Positions 20,501 through 32,600 of a stretch of 64,000 nucleotides of DNA are shown here, piece by piece. Made by a program: the position numbers and the translations under genes. Position 1 is the first letter of the stretch, and each line of letters begins with the position of its first letter. The notes below the pieces were generated by a model. That model ran no database searches, was not told where the DNA came from, and worked only from the letters and a program-made list of their open reading frames with translations. Source of the DNA: Panopea generosa (lineage: Eukaryota; Mollusca; Bivalvia; Adapedonta; Hiatellidae); contig CM055911.1 in assembly GCA_029582155.1 (NCBI GenBank), positions 28,122,014-28,186,013 of the forward strand. Direction: 5' to 3'.

Positions 20501-23500
20501 TCATTGGGCGATATTTTTACTTGTGTGGAGCTTGTTTTCTTTCAAAGGTACGTCTTCCAATGGACATATATGTATATCTCCTTATTTTTGTATAACGTTT
20601 AGTAACCTTACACATGTTCCATATCCTGCTTTATGAAGGAGAAAACAAGAAGAGCGAAAATGTATGGAGGACGAAACTGCCGACTGTTTGTCAAAAGACA
20701 TGATACTTTCTAAATGGGATGATTCCTTCAACTTTTGCCAAGATGACGCCCCTGCTGATTGGATAACAATGTGTAAGACATAATTTTTTTTTCTTGTCTT
20801 TTTTTTGAATGGGGTTTAACACCATTTTCAACACATTTCAGGTTTTATATGGCATATCCAGTTCTATTGGTAGAAAAAGATCTCAGAATGAATCTGAATA
20901 GAACCACCGTCCTTCAGCAAGTAAATGGCAAACTTTTTAACATTCATTTTTGGAGCGAACGGGACTCGAGCCTTCGGCCTTAGCGGTGAGAGGTGTGATG
21001 TTGCGGCGGCGCCTTTGACCCAGTGGCAGCGGAGGTCCCGACCGAAGTTAAAACATATTTATAGTTACCATTATAGTAGTTATTTCATGGGGAATTTATA
21101 TATTCACCGGATGCACATACTACTAGTGTATGTACAGATCCTTAATTTTGTATATATTCTGTAAAGGTGAATGTTGGCACATTAAATGTCACCTGTGACA
21201 ATAATAATAATATCACTGTATTATACTCCGGTTTTATTAGATAATATGCACCGATATGTCAGTTTGTATTATTCATTATTAATTTACTCATATTTGTACA
21301 AACTGGTCATCGCTAAATTTATGTAAAAGAAGACTTTGGAAAATTGCTTAATATAAATATCACATACTTTAACGGCGAATAGTATATGTAATAAATATTG
21401 TAATACGATCATTGTATGGTATTATATTTATTTAGTAAATAAAAGAAAATTCCATAATGATTTTTTTTAATATCAATATATCAGTTATATAATTTATGTA
21501 TTTGGCAGAATGATTCCTAATATATGTCGAGTGTATTTCTGGATAAGATGGATTATAAACATCTCACTACACAGTTACACGCCTTATTCCCCATGGTAAC
21601 ATGATTCCTACGCTTGAAAAAAAGTCCCATGTAATTTTGTTTGGAAATATTTTCAAAATGGTTCATAGTAGTTGTGATTTTTTGCTGCAGATAAATACAG
21701 CAAAAGTTGGCATTTCATATACTGCAATAAGACATCACTGGTGTTGTAAAGTAACTTTTAACATTTCAACATATGAATGTTTTTATGAGTATTTGAGGTC
21801 GTCTTTTTTTTTTTAAAAATCTCAGGGTAACACTACACTCTCTTTATAAAAAAGCTGGTCAACCTACCAGTTATTGTGCATTTTATATATCAGTGTATAA
21901 GTTCCTGCAATGAAAATAAATACTCTAAAACATTCTATGTGGATTTTTTTTACCTCGGATATCCTAGACCATATCTTTCATAGAACATAGAATAAAATAC
22001 AACTGTGTAGTGAGACCTATAAAACATTAATATTGTGTTTAACAGAAAATGTATTCCAACGTATACGTTTAACATGCATTTGTCAATCATTCAAAATCTA
22101 TCTTACTTGATACCAGGTTATTATCATTGTAGTGTAATGTAATCAGAAAATGAAACATAAAACTTGATCATCACTAACATACACTTGGCGATTCTTAAAT
22201 GTCTTTGGCTCTTTATAAGATACAATATTCACTCATGCATAAAGTTCCCGTACCGATGAAAATATTACAATATTCACTCATGCATAAAGTTCCCGTACCG
22301 ATGAAAATATTACACTATTCAATCATGCATAAAGTTCCCGTACCGATGCAAATATTCAATCAGTTACTGTGATTGTATTTCATATCAATATTGAATAGTG
22401 TAAATTTTTTGTTTAAACTATAGTTCTTTTTCTGTAAATCGATAATTAATAATGGTAAATAAAGTAAATTGTTATACTTATTGTAATACACCGTATTTAC
22501 TACACCAAAGATGCAACGTTGAATCCTGGTAGTGTATCTGTTGATTGCCTAAACAAGTTCAAAGAAAATATGGGAGAATGTGCGATAAAAGCCATTCAGA
22601 CAATTCCAAACATAAACATGACATTACAAGAAGGAACAGACGCATATAGAAGGTGAGTAGAAATTCAATACAATAACTTCAGCGAGTGCAAACCTTAGTC
22701 TAAGTTAAATTAACTTTTCTACAAAAATAGGGTTTTTAAATGCGGTTTTTATTAAGTGTCTGTAAAACATTTGTTCCCAATCTCTGTAGATTTAAGTTGT
22801 GATTTATATAATTGAAATGATTTAGATTCCCTTTTCTATTTTGAATTCAAAGACAATTTCCAGATTCAAAATGTGCAGTGTAGAGTAATTTAAGTTTTTC
22901 TGTGCATGTTATTGTGTTTCTCTATAACATGATTATGTTGAGATACAAGTCAAATGGCTGTCTAACGTCTTGAGATGTGTTTTCGCGAAAAAAAAACAAC
23001 ATTCAAGTTTGGTAAATAGATATATTTATTACGGCCCATGCATATTTCGTTATATTGAAGTCCCGAATCTAGCATGTATATGGCTAAAAATCCATTCAAA
23101 TAATAAAAAATACTATTAGGAACTTTCTATCGACAATCTAATTCTTCGATTTTTGAGATTCATCTCAGATGATAAAGGACTCATCAAATTTTCGAGGGCT
23201 TAAAACTTCTTAATTGACTTGTTTTTGCGTTCGGGGCCAGAAAATATTGTTTTAAGTTGTGTTGGGTAACTAATTCTCAATAAAAATAATAGATATCATT
23301 GCCAAATATATATATCGTTTTCTTAAATTCTTAACACTTTCGTTTAAATGCCACAATACTTAACAACATTAGCAGATCAATGAGGAAGCGAAACTAACTA
23401 CAAAGCTAAACGTACAATTAAAAAAAGGACATGTGGACTAAATATCTACAGATACGAAACGAAACTATGACTGCTTTTTTTTTTAATATCTTCCAAAATA

Positions 23501-24280
23501 CATAATACAAAGAAATACCATGAGCAATAAACTGCTTGAAATTGAAAATATTTCTTTAAATTTACCTTTATATGGTGACACTTTGTTAGCCCCCAATCGC
23601 AGCATCAAACTGTTGAACGCTGTGCAAACATATATATTTGGTACAAAATGATTTACGATAAAATCTAATGTTTTTTTCATTCAATTAATTTTGATATCTT
23701 GAAAAAGGAACCGTTTACTTGTCAATTTTGTATGGTGAATCTACTTTCAATATTGCCTTGAAAATATGTTGATTGTTTTTCCAATTTGATATTACTGCAT
23801 TGGACACAGAACGTAATATCTCCAACTTCGTTGCCACTTTTGATGTTTACTGGAACTAAAGTTATAATGAGACGACATAGTATTTGACGGTTACGCTTCA
23901 ATTTGTATCCTTTCATATGTTTAATATTTGAAATGTTCATATCGAAATGTTTGTATAAATATGTACTATTGTGAATGAAATATTGTTAAAATTAATAAAC
24001 ATGACTGTAAATAGAAAGCCGCACAACTTCATCACTGGTTTTGTTTTGTTTTATAAGTCTTACTAGAAACGGATACCAATGTGCGATAGCACACGATGCT
24101 ATGATGGTGTCTAGCACTCCTGAATGTGATGGCGCCTCATGGAAAGACGTTATTTTCGTAACGTTCCTACAACTGGTGACGGTCCCTGGGGAAGGTTTTA
24201 CTTTCCGTTTGCCGGATGATCAGATGTCTATGTTAAAGGTTGAAATTCGTACCAAACACAATATGCAAAACATTGCTTAG
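17503..24280 (+). CDS. Five-exon gene for a secreted cysteine-rich protein (234 aa), unrecognised family
   Basis: Exons assembled from splice signals: 17503-17518 (donor GTATGT), 17830-18019 (acceptor TTGCAG, donor GTAAGT), 20639-20772 (donor GTAAGA), 22511-22652 (donor GTGAGT) and 24058-24280 (stop TAG). Phases 1, 2, 1 and 2 match at every junction, and the total is 705 nt, exactly 235 codons. The first 18 residues form a signal peptide (MDFVTVCLIVSAAVYIDA). The mature part has ten cysteines and little hydrophobicity, including ECTRFFHLREKAHAC, the KCMEDETADC and FNFCQDD segments, DCLNKFKENMGEC, and a final exon with YQC and PEC. One sequon (NMT) lies in exon 4. The protein is probably exported; the paired Cys-X(8-12)-Cys segments recall helical secreted hemolymph-type proteins, but I recognise no family. 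Introns carry SINEs and minisatellites. Confidence 0.8.
18385..19335. repeat. 13-bp minisatellite in intron 2
   Basis: About 70 imperfect copies of ATACCTTGTATAG and the variants ATACATTGTCTAG and ATACCATGTCTAG. It lies wholly inside intron 2 (18020-20638) of the secreted-protein gene. Open frames on the minus strand with an IYTRY-type period are shadows of it. Confidence 0.95.
19340..20036. other. Intronic AT-rich sequence
   Basis: Part of intron 2 of the secreted-protein gene. No exon, RNA or repeat that I can name. Confidence 0.5.
20037..20255 (-). repeat. tRNA-Leu-headed SINE, copy 2
   Basis: Reverse-oriented copy in intron 2: ATATATGGCATATCCCGTTT, ACCACCGTCCTCCGCAAGGA and GAGCGAGCGGGATTCGAATC, followed by a tRNA-like head with GGCGCC. 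The body matches the copy at 16881; the A box is decayed. Confidence 0.85.
20813..21040 (-). repeat. tRNA-Leu-headed SINE, copy 3
   Basis: Reverse-oriented copy in intron 3 with GTTTAACACCATTTTCAACA, TATATGGCATATCCAGTT, ACCACCGTCCTTCAGCAAG, GGAGCGAACGGGACTCGAGC and GGCGGCGCCTTTGACC. Two SINEs about 570 bp apart in the same orientation flank exon 3. Confidence 0.85.
21560..22025 (+). repeat. Interspersed repeat family R1, copy 2
   Basis: Intron 3 copy of the family at 5585-6030, with shared words in the same order (CATAGTAGTTGTGATTT, AATAAGACATCA, GCTGGTCAACCTACCAG, TATTGTGCATTTTATAT, ATCCTAGACCATA, GTGAGACCTA). Confidence 0.8.
22224..22355. repeat. 45-bp tandem repeat, three copies
   Basis: Three near-identical units containing TTCACTCATGCATAAAGTTC and CCGTACCGATGAAAATATTA. 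It lies in intron 3, about 160 bp before exon 4. High identity suggests recent expansion. Confidence 0.9.
22653..24057. other. Intron 4 of the secreted-protein gene
   Basis: AT-rich intron bounded by GTGAGT and TTTTATAAG. No repeat or exon recognised inside. Confidence 0.6.
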
Positions 24281-24286
24281 ACAATC

Positions 24287-24292
24287 AATAAA
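24287..24292 (+). terminator. Poly(A) signal of the secreted-protein gene
   Basis: AATAAA beginning seven bases after the stop codon, implying a very short 3' UTR. It supports 24058-24280 as the true last exon. Confidence 0.7.
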
Positions 24293-24589
24293 TATCTCTG
24301 TTTGCTGTTTACTGATCAGGAATTATATACTGGAAATATAGATAAGTTACAAGTATATGTTGATGACATAGGAAATTGTTAATTAAAGGCATAATTAAAG
24401 TCGTGAATAAAACTTCGCTTTGAAAACTGTTGGTAATATTTCGCATTAAAAGTAAGAGAAACATCGAACAAAGCGCCTCATTATATATAGACATATACAA
24501 TGTAAAATGCATTTTACCATATCAATGTCGCACAACATAATTGTCGTCTCTTCAATGACAATATAAATATTGCACTATAATATCCTGAA

Positions 24590-24715
24590 TAGTTTGGTTC
24601 GAAATGTTTTCAAAATGGTTTATAGAGATTGTGATTTTGAGTAAAATATTGGCAAACGATAAACTGCAATAAATCATTATGGTTTTAGTAATACGACTTT
24701 TATTGTGTTTAAACT
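24590..24715 (+). repeat. Interspersed repeat family R1, partial copy 3
   Basis: Matches only the central part of the family (TTTCAAAATGGTTTATAGAG, TTGTGATTTTGAG, CTGCAATAAATCATTATGG). Confidence 0.55.
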
Positions 24716-24934
24716 AGCCGACGTCTGAGCATTATAATACTTTTTCAACTATAAACGTGTGTCAACGTACACAACAAGCTAGACAACAAAGTATCAGTAT
24801 TGTAATTATGTATTTTGATATATTCCAGCTTTTGCAAAACAATACTTAGAAAACTTTCTCTTTTGTCGATTTTTACAAGGGAAACTTTTGCCATGTTTTT
24901 GTTAAGAACAAAATTTAACTAATTCTATTGATAA

Positions 24935-25260
24935 AGACATAAGTTACTTATTCATTGGTGAAAAGTAAATTACGTTTATTAATAAAGTCGATAATTATGT
25001 ACTCATTGATAAGAAGTAAAGTATGTTTAATTAATATTACGTAAATGACTTATTCATTGATGAAGAGTAAATCACTTTTCATTGATACAAACTTTAATGG
25101 TATATTCATTGATAAAGAGTAAACTATCAATTAATTGATAAATAATTCTTCTTTATTTACTGATAATGGCGTAAATTGTTTATTGACTAAATAAAGACCA
25201 AAGTTATCTTTTTACTTATAAAAAGTTCATTACTTATTTGCATTGAAAACGACGTTATCA
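24935..25260. repeat. Degenerate tandem repeat, about 55-bp period
   Basis: Repeated TTATTCATTGATRAAGAGTA and TAAATTACGTTTATTAAT-like words, five to six poorly conserved units. AT-rich and non-coding. Confidence 0.65.
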
Positions 25261-25286
25261 AATAACCATATATATTTTCATTTCAG

Positions 25287-25353
25287 TATAACACGACTGG
25301 CTTGTAATGTAACCTTTGAAGAACCAACGAAACGAACCGGAATTGAAATATGA
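25287..25353 (+). CDS. Possible alternative or relic terminal exon
   Basis: A strong acceptor (TTTTCATTTCAG) is followed by one base and 22 codons ending in TGA. Joined to exon 4 of the secreted-protein gene it would be in phase and give S-ITRLAC..., against S-LTRNGYQC... from the normal exon 5. The similarity of the first residues suggests either a mutually exclusive last exon or a decayed duplicate. The evidence is limited to phase and a few residues. Confidence 0.25.
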
Positions 25354-26539
25354 TACGAAAATATCAAGCAAAATAAAACAAGATTTAAAGGCAAAATTGT
25401 CATTTTTTCTTCAATAATTGGTATCTCTGTGATTGCTATATTCTTGTTCGTAATCTCCCTTTTTGTTTTATGCCCCATTTTTCATTTTATTATTGTTTTT
25501 TCTCGGAATATGTCAGAAAACTTGATAAAAAGTGCAAATTTGACCGGTGAAGGAATGTCTTGGTTCCTTCAATTAAAAAGTTTTTTTTCAATAATATCCA
25601 TACTAGTGAAGAACTATAGAGAGCTTTAGAATTGTCATTATCCATATTTGAAACACAGTCTATATCACTGAATGTACCACAATTATAGTCCTGGTCTCCT
25701 TTTTTTATGAAGAAGTGAGAATTTTATCAACAATTATTAACAGTGAAATCTCTTTGCAATAAACCAGAGATACATTCCGGATAATGCTAGAGGAGTTAAA
25801 AAGCTGCTTGTTTTGTTCATAGGATGGCACTGAAGAGAATTCTTAAGTTTACAATGTATGACATTGGTCCCGGTTGTTTGTCGCCCAAGAAGAACATGAA
25901 ATACATATAAAATGTTATCTGTGTTGCTGGGTTTTTAACTACTTTTGTTTTCATTGATAGTGAAACAAATTCATCAATTAAATGGTGTTCGATGTATTTA
26001 TTGGAAAGGCTAATGTCTAAACATATGCAGATAAAGTGTCTTGCACGAGGTTGACTTTATTAGATACCTACACGTTGATCTTTTGGCGTAACATCTCATT
26101 TACCTAGTAAATATAAGTTGTTTTTACGTTAGTTATTCAACACTGTGAATGCATACGATAAAATATAAATTACTAATGGTCAGCTATATGCTGTTTTCCC
26201 TCTCCTTGTTTACAATCATGTATATCTATGATATAATTTCTATTATTTATACTGGCTTGAAAACTTTTTACCTAACAGTTTTCTACCAAATCTTGCGTCG
26301 TATTCACAAACCATTCTTGCGAATATTTTTAGACTTTAGTTTGAAAATCCAAATTTCAGCCTTAGATATCTAATTTACCATGACAGGTAGAATGGTCGTG
26401 AGAGTTAAGTTGACAATAATTATTATTAATATATTAGGTGTCTCATTCATTATTAAGTTCAAGTCTAAGAATATTTTTCAGAATGGTTGGTGAATACCAC
26501 CCCTGGTCTTAACGGTAGTGAATCCGAGTTTCTTTGTAT
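25354..26539. other. No gene recognised
   Basis: AT-rich sequence. Hydrophobic open frames at 25429-25629 and 26149-26373 are low-complexity and lack motifs. Confidence 0.45.
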
Positions 26540-26880
26540 CCATCTCACTTCACGGTTACCACCTTTTTGTGGCGGAACATGTAGCATGTAGCGCTAAAAA
26601 ATTTGTTTGGTTTGAAATTTTGTCAAAATGGTTTATATGGGGTTATGATTTCCTTAAGCATATGAGTAGAGCTGTAAAAAGACATCAATAGCGTTAAAAA
26701 TGTGAATTGTATAGTATATTGACAGATAATTGTATGTAGCAACATGTTGTGCCTTTTTAAATATAAAGCATAGGGGTGTCACTGTATTGTCTTTAAGAAA
26801 AACAAGCTTGTCAATTCGTTATTTTATATGCGGATACACTCCATGATTGAGGCGGGCAATAGAACCCATGATACAGCTTT
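26540..26880 (+). repeat. Interspersed repeat family R1, copy 4 (diverged)
   Basis: Shares TCAAAATGGTTTATATGG, GGTTATGATTTCCTTAAGC, AAAAGACATCAATAGCGTT, GTCACTGTATTGTCTTTAAG and AGCTTGTCAATTCGTTATTT with copies 1 and 2. The most diverged of the long copies. Confidence 0.65.
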
Positions 26881-28680
26881 CGTAGGTCCAATGCTTTATA
26901 ACTTGACTACGACCTTAACTGATAAATAAGTTTTTTAAACTGAGAAGGACACGTTTCTCAAAATGACACTTGAAATGTTATCAGTGTCTGATATAGAAAA
27001 TAGAATATAGACAGATGCTGTTCGTGTCGCTAAAAGTCTCGAATATATTGGACTAGCTAAATTGTGGTTGTCAGTTGTTATCAGCAGAAAATACGATAAT
27101 GAATAAAATAATAAAAACGAAAAGTGCTTGGCAATCATGCCACGATACATTGTTACTTTACACGTATTAAAATAAATAAAGGTTTCATGCCATAATCACT
27201 GTTTGACATTTGCACGATGGCAAATTATATAGACGTTTATGTAATAATGTTTTCATTTAAAATGTTACAATATTTTAAACTCCACGTCCAGGGCTGAATA
27301 TCAATGTTTTTTATATCAATCGCATTTGGTAAATGGACTAAAATGACATTTTATTACGATAATCAGTAAAATTGTTGCTTTAAAAACATGTACATTACAT
27401 CTCAAAATGCAATTAGTCGAAAATTCATTTTAGCGTTATGTTAAAAGTTCTTTTGAGTAACTGAGTTCAAATTACCATAGTTGACGTAAAATTTCCTGTG
27501 TATCTTTGGAATTTAGATTTTAACATCTTTTGGTGCATGATTCCTCACAGTGGCCTTTATCCTACGGTATCTCTTCTTCTGAGTCTATCATGCATTTTCC
27601 ATGATGCAATTCGCGCCGCACAATCTAATACATTTTGTATGGTGGCCAATATAAAAATGTTTTTATCAAATTGTAATTTTATGAATCTAACCTTGCTTTT
27701 ATTGTGTTGTTAATTGACTTGCTCTATAGTGGTCTCAATCTTGTTATATGTATTTCTGCAGAACTAGCAATTGTAGTTATGCATTTATTTTTTACTAATG
27801 AACTGAAATTACAACGGAAATTCACTATCATGCGTAGCATGTGTGCAATCCTTTTCGTACTCCTTTTAGATTACTACACACTTTCATCTAGTACGCTGCT
27901 TATCAACATTTCAAAGGTATACACTTAGGAAAATATAAATTTTCACATTTTTCCATTTGAGGCTTCGTGGTTTTGGCTCAAACTTTGCGTGTATATTATC
28001 AAATACAAGTTTAACATTTTTGCACATCGATCTTACAGATCGTTCAATGCACAAAACATGGAGACAATCAAACAAATCGTACAAACACACAAAACATGAA
28101 GACAATCAAATCTTAATTGTTAAACATCGTTTCAGTATCCTTCGCACTAAGACCATCACATGTTCCTGTGTCATGCTAGCTCCCCAGGACTGCAATATAT
28201 TAAATTGTTGTGTAGTTTGATATAATTAGTAATGTTTTACTATCTTAATAAATATGTAGTTCAGTCTGTAACGCTCTTGTACATGGGCTAATGCAACCAT
28301 CGCATTGACCGTATTTTTTATGTTGCATATATGGAGCAATATTTTGGTAGTCATAATTATTATTATGTACATATATTTGAAGGATGTTAGCTTTGTGTCT
28401 GTTGTAATTTTGAATGGTATGTTTTGTATGGTTTTCCATTTTATATTTGAAAGTATTCATTTCCAGTTTAGCATGTAATTTATAAATGTTTCTATTCGTA
28501 TAGTTTCCATCTGTATGTTATATAACATTTTTGTTAACCATTTTTGTTCAAATGCTGCAATATCGACATGCCTGCAGTTTGTGCTTTGTTTGCATTACAT
28601 GCTTCCATCATTAAGGTATGTTGAGTTGAGAATTTTTGTTATTCATGTTATAAATTGTTTTAAATGTTACAGTACGGGAA
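26881..28680. other. No gene recognised
   Basis: Several short open frames on both strands. On the minus strand 28460-27911 gives protein-like fragments broken by stops, possibly a very old transposon, but no motif can be named. Confidence 0.4.
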
Positions 28681-28684
28681 CCGT

Positions 28685-28860
28685 TTTATTACTGGGCCGA
28701 AACGCGTAGGAAACGCTTAGTAAACGAACGCTAAACGCTTATGATTAAACAAGCGTTTTGGTTGCAGATTGGATTAAAACTAAAAAGCTTAGTGTAAGCG
28801 TTCCGGTTGCTGATTGGATAAACGCTTAGATTATCCAATCAGCAACCAGAACCTTAAACA
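28685..28860. repeat. Short inverted-repeat element rich in ACGCTTA words
   Basis: Contains repeated AACGCTTA/TAAGCGTT words and a perfect 17-bp inverted repeat (28805-28821 GGTTGCTGATTGGATAA against 28831-28847) around a 9-nt loop. An imperfect GGTTGCAGATTGGATTA lies just before it. The words TGGGCCG and CCAATC..GCAAC also occur in the subterminal part of the 56.5-kb transposon, so it may be a miniature relative. Confidence 0.6.
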
Positions 28861-29690
28861 GGTGCACTTGAATTCACATTTCATAATAAAGAGCGGTGTG
28901 ATCTGGTTATCGACATCGTTTCCTGTTCCGGTGCCAATGGAGGCGGCCATTTTATGAGCAAAATAATTTTTAGAATCTCAAATTCTACCTCATTTTGCAG
29001 ACAAAGGATAGACAGAAGATACTGATATCGACGACACATCAGCGGATTGTATTAACTATCGGTAACTACCAGAAAAAAACATCCTAGCTCGTCTTGTCAT
29101 TTTATTTAGGCTGTCTCCTCAAAATTTCAATTTCTTTGTTTACGTTTATTTACCTTTTGGCTTACCCCATTCACTTTTTAGTATACAGTGTTTACCCAAA
29201 CTGTCCCCACCAAAATGTGTTAACTTCGAATAACATAGTATACATTTTAATTAAATTAAGAGTAATATACCCCAGTTTTGAACTTATCATTTTGTAAACA
29301 GGAAGAAAACGTCATTTTTTATCAAACATCAATCATAATCACCCTCAGTATATTTAGTAGATTCATAATCATCATTTCATGCTCATTACAGAATTATACA
29401 GACCATGTTCATTGTCGTTCATATTTAAAGTTTAATTTGCAAATGGATTCGGTGCGGAACAAGTCTATCCTACTTTTATAAGCAAAGATACAACTACAAA
29501 TGTTTCGTATCAACATTATCAGCCTCGGGTGCCCACGGACATGCACTATCTGTCTAAAATCCCGTGGGCATACAGGCTGATCATAAAATCAGCTGGACCA
29601 GCTCCCATATTTGAATGCACGTCTTTAGTAAATTTTACTAAATCAATACACCGGGAACTGGCCAATAAAATAAAAAAAAAAAAACAATTC
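28861..29690. other. No gene recognised
   Basis: Includes a locally GC-richer patch at 28930-28970 (AATGGAGGCGGCCATTTTA) that could be regulatory, but no gene follows. The rest is AT-rich. Confidence 0.4.
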
Positions 29691-29694
29691 CACT

Positions 29695-32600
29695 GAGGTT
29701 GGGAGCGTTCATGCTTGAGCATGCATCAGCCGAATCTGTGACAAGCATATTAAAAATAAGACCTTTCACACTGGCAAATATACCCGTTGTGGCCTACATT
29801 CAACAAGGAGGCAATACCGTGGCCGGGGTAATACACAATATACCCTTGCGGGTCGACCTTAGGGACCTCTGCCCTCACCTGCGATCAATTATACCTGAAG
29901 CTGGTGGGTGAGTAGGGCTCCTCAAGGCCGATAGGCTGAAGGATAAATTTGGGTACCTGTCGGGGGCGGTGAAGATGACGTTCTCAGGCAATTCATTGCC
30001 TAAGATGGTCCAGTTGGCCGATACAACATATTTTAAAGTGAAATACTTCTCACGGCCCCCGCTCAGGTGCTACGCCTGTCAGAAGTTCGGACATGGGAGC
30101 AATACGATGATAATAAATGCGGAGGCTTGGTAGTATATTTTAGAAATAATCTAAATTACGAGGAAATTAGAGTGGATGATCCCCAAGACCATCTGGGGAA
30201 CTATACACTGGAATCTCAAGTGTTTAGGGTTCATCTAGGGAAAACCTCCTTCATACTCATAAATCTATACTCCAGGGGGTATGATCTGGAGGCTTTAGAC
30301 CATATAAGTTCAACTCTAAATGTCGAGGATGAACTTAGGGACTGTATTATACATGGATATTTCATCGCACACCATTCCACATGGGAGTATCTATACGCCA
30401 ACTGTCAGGGGAGGGATGTTTGTGTTATCCCTTTACTAAAACAAGGAAAAATTGGTAAATTAATGGAGGGGAGGGTAAAGGCACGATTATATCTGCTTGA
30501 ATAAAAAAAAATATAATTAACCCCTATTAATCTGGCTTTAGAAAGGGGAGGAACACTTTGGACCAGCTCGCACGTCTTCATTATGACGTTAATGCAAATA
30601 AAAAATAGGGGACACTCAGTCTTTGCCATCTTTTTAGACCTACAAGCAGCTTTTGATTTAACCTGGCACTCAGGTGTTTTATTTAAACTTAAAGAACATG
30701 GTATAACGGGAAACTGCTACCTATATCTGAGAAACTTCCCTGAGGGCCGACAAATTCAAGTTAATGTAGGGGGATCCCTTTCTGATAATGAATCAGTAGA
30801 AAGAGGAATCCCCTCAAGGGGCTATATTATCTCCTCTACTCTTTTAAATTTAATAAATGGTCTGCATTGGTACACTAGAGGGGACAGGCATGGTTACCAG
30901 TCAATTTGCTGATGATTCTGGCGCATGGCTAAAAGGGGTCAACTTAAACCTGTTACAAGCTCAAACAGGACTTGACCTAATATGGGGATGGGCCAGAGAA
31001 TGGGGGTTTAAAATTAGTCAGTCTAAAACAGTGGGTATTATTTTTGGAAATCCAAATCAGCACAGTTTGGACGTATATTTAGGTTGCACACCGCTCATAT
31101 TCAAAAAAATTATCAAATATTTAGGCATACTTTTAGATAGGAAACTAAACTTTCAATGTCACATAAAGGACATCATGATCAGGTTTGAGCGAGACTTAAA
31201 TTTGATGAGAATGCTAAGAGGTACAGATTTTGGCTCTGATGAAAATAGCCTCTTACTTCTATATAAGTCTTTCATACGTCCAAAAAAAGACGACGGGGCT
31301 CAAATTCATTATTGTGCACCCCCTTCAATACTTAAACAATTAGATACCATCAAAAATAAGGCCCTCAAATTAGCCCTCAGAGCGCACCAGTCCACACCTG
31401 GCCATGTATTTGAAGCGGACGCGGTATTATTCCACTTAAATTGAAACGGGAAGATCAGTCAGTTAAGTACTGGGCCAGGGCTCAAACTAGGAAGGACGGA
31501 AACCCTATGAATAAACTCATTGGGACCAGTACTACATCAAGTCAAAATATTAAAAAGCACATGTTTCGCTTCCTTTCGGGGCTCATACCCAAGACTTGGT
31601 GGAGGAGTATGGTCTCAGTGATGTCAGTCTATCATATTTTAGACCCAAATTAGAATCGCCCTCGACGCTTAAAAATCCTGATATTAGGTTATCCCTAGCC
31701 GCCAATTTCAATAAAAATGATTTACCAGCCCTTATAAGATCCATTACGGCAAACCATATTCACCGGCATTATGCTGAACATCCACAAATTTACACTGATG
31801 GTAGTAAAAATCCCGATGACGGGAAAGTTGCAGCTGCATATGTCATTCCGTCCCTTCAGATGCAGTACTCTGAGAGACTCAGCAAAAATGTTTAATATAC
31901 ACAGCTAAACTGGTTGCGATTCAAAAATCTATGTGCTGGATATTAGAAAAAAAACAACAAAAACTGCCATTCTCTCGGACTCACTTTCTGTTCGAACATC
32001 AATTAAAAACAATAGCAGATCAAGGCCTGACCTTTTGGCAAAAGTCTTTTATCAGTATAACCAGTGCCTTGAATTAGGATTACAGGTCACAATGGAATGG
32101 TGTCCAGCACATGTAGACATACCAGGAAATGAAAAAGCTGACAGGGCGGCAAAAGATGCCTAACAATATCTAAATATCTCAAATTCAATTCCCCTTGAAC
32201 CTATCGAGGTTTTTTCTTTATCTAGGAAACATGTTAAAAAATGGACAGATTATATTAATAACAACACTTTCAAACAAACATTTCCTAGGACCTCAGTAAA
32301 TTTCAGACGGCCAACAAACTAATCTAACAATACGATAAGTGTATTGCCCGTCTAAGATTATGTGTCAATCTCCTGCCAGGAAACATAGGGCAATTAATTA
32401 TTAAACAAGGGAGAAATTGCACCCGGTGTAAGGCAAAAATACACAACAAACCATTTTCTGCTGGACTATCCAATTCACAGAGTTCACAGAACCAAACTAA
32501 AGACTGCATAACAAACATATTGATTCCCAGCAAGACAGTCCGAGTCTCAGTATTTAGGGCACTGGAGTGCTACATCCCTGACTGCGAAATGTCAGACAAA
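29695..32600 (+). mobile_element. I-superfamily (Nimb-like) LINE with RNase H, internally deleted and broken
   Basis: In order: an ORF1 fragment (29699-30100) with one TGA and the start of a zinc knuckle, CYACQKFGH; an abrupt junction near 30100 into the middle of an APE-type endonuclease (GGLVVYFRNNL; the expected GDFNAHH reads GYFIAHH); reverse transcriptase at 30583-31444 over two frames with AFDLTWHSGVLFKL and catalytic FADD; then an RNase H domain over frames 31596-31895 and 31933-32163 with YTDGSK, LSDSLSVRTSI and WCPAHVDIPGNEKAD. A Cys-containing tail reaches about 32595. RNase H downstream of RT is typical of the I superfamily. At least four frame breaks make it dead. Confidence 0.9.

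Noticed and set aside
20312-20602. 96-codon plus-strand open frame in intron 2
   Set aside because: No motif, and it lies in an intron between well-supported exons 2 and 3.
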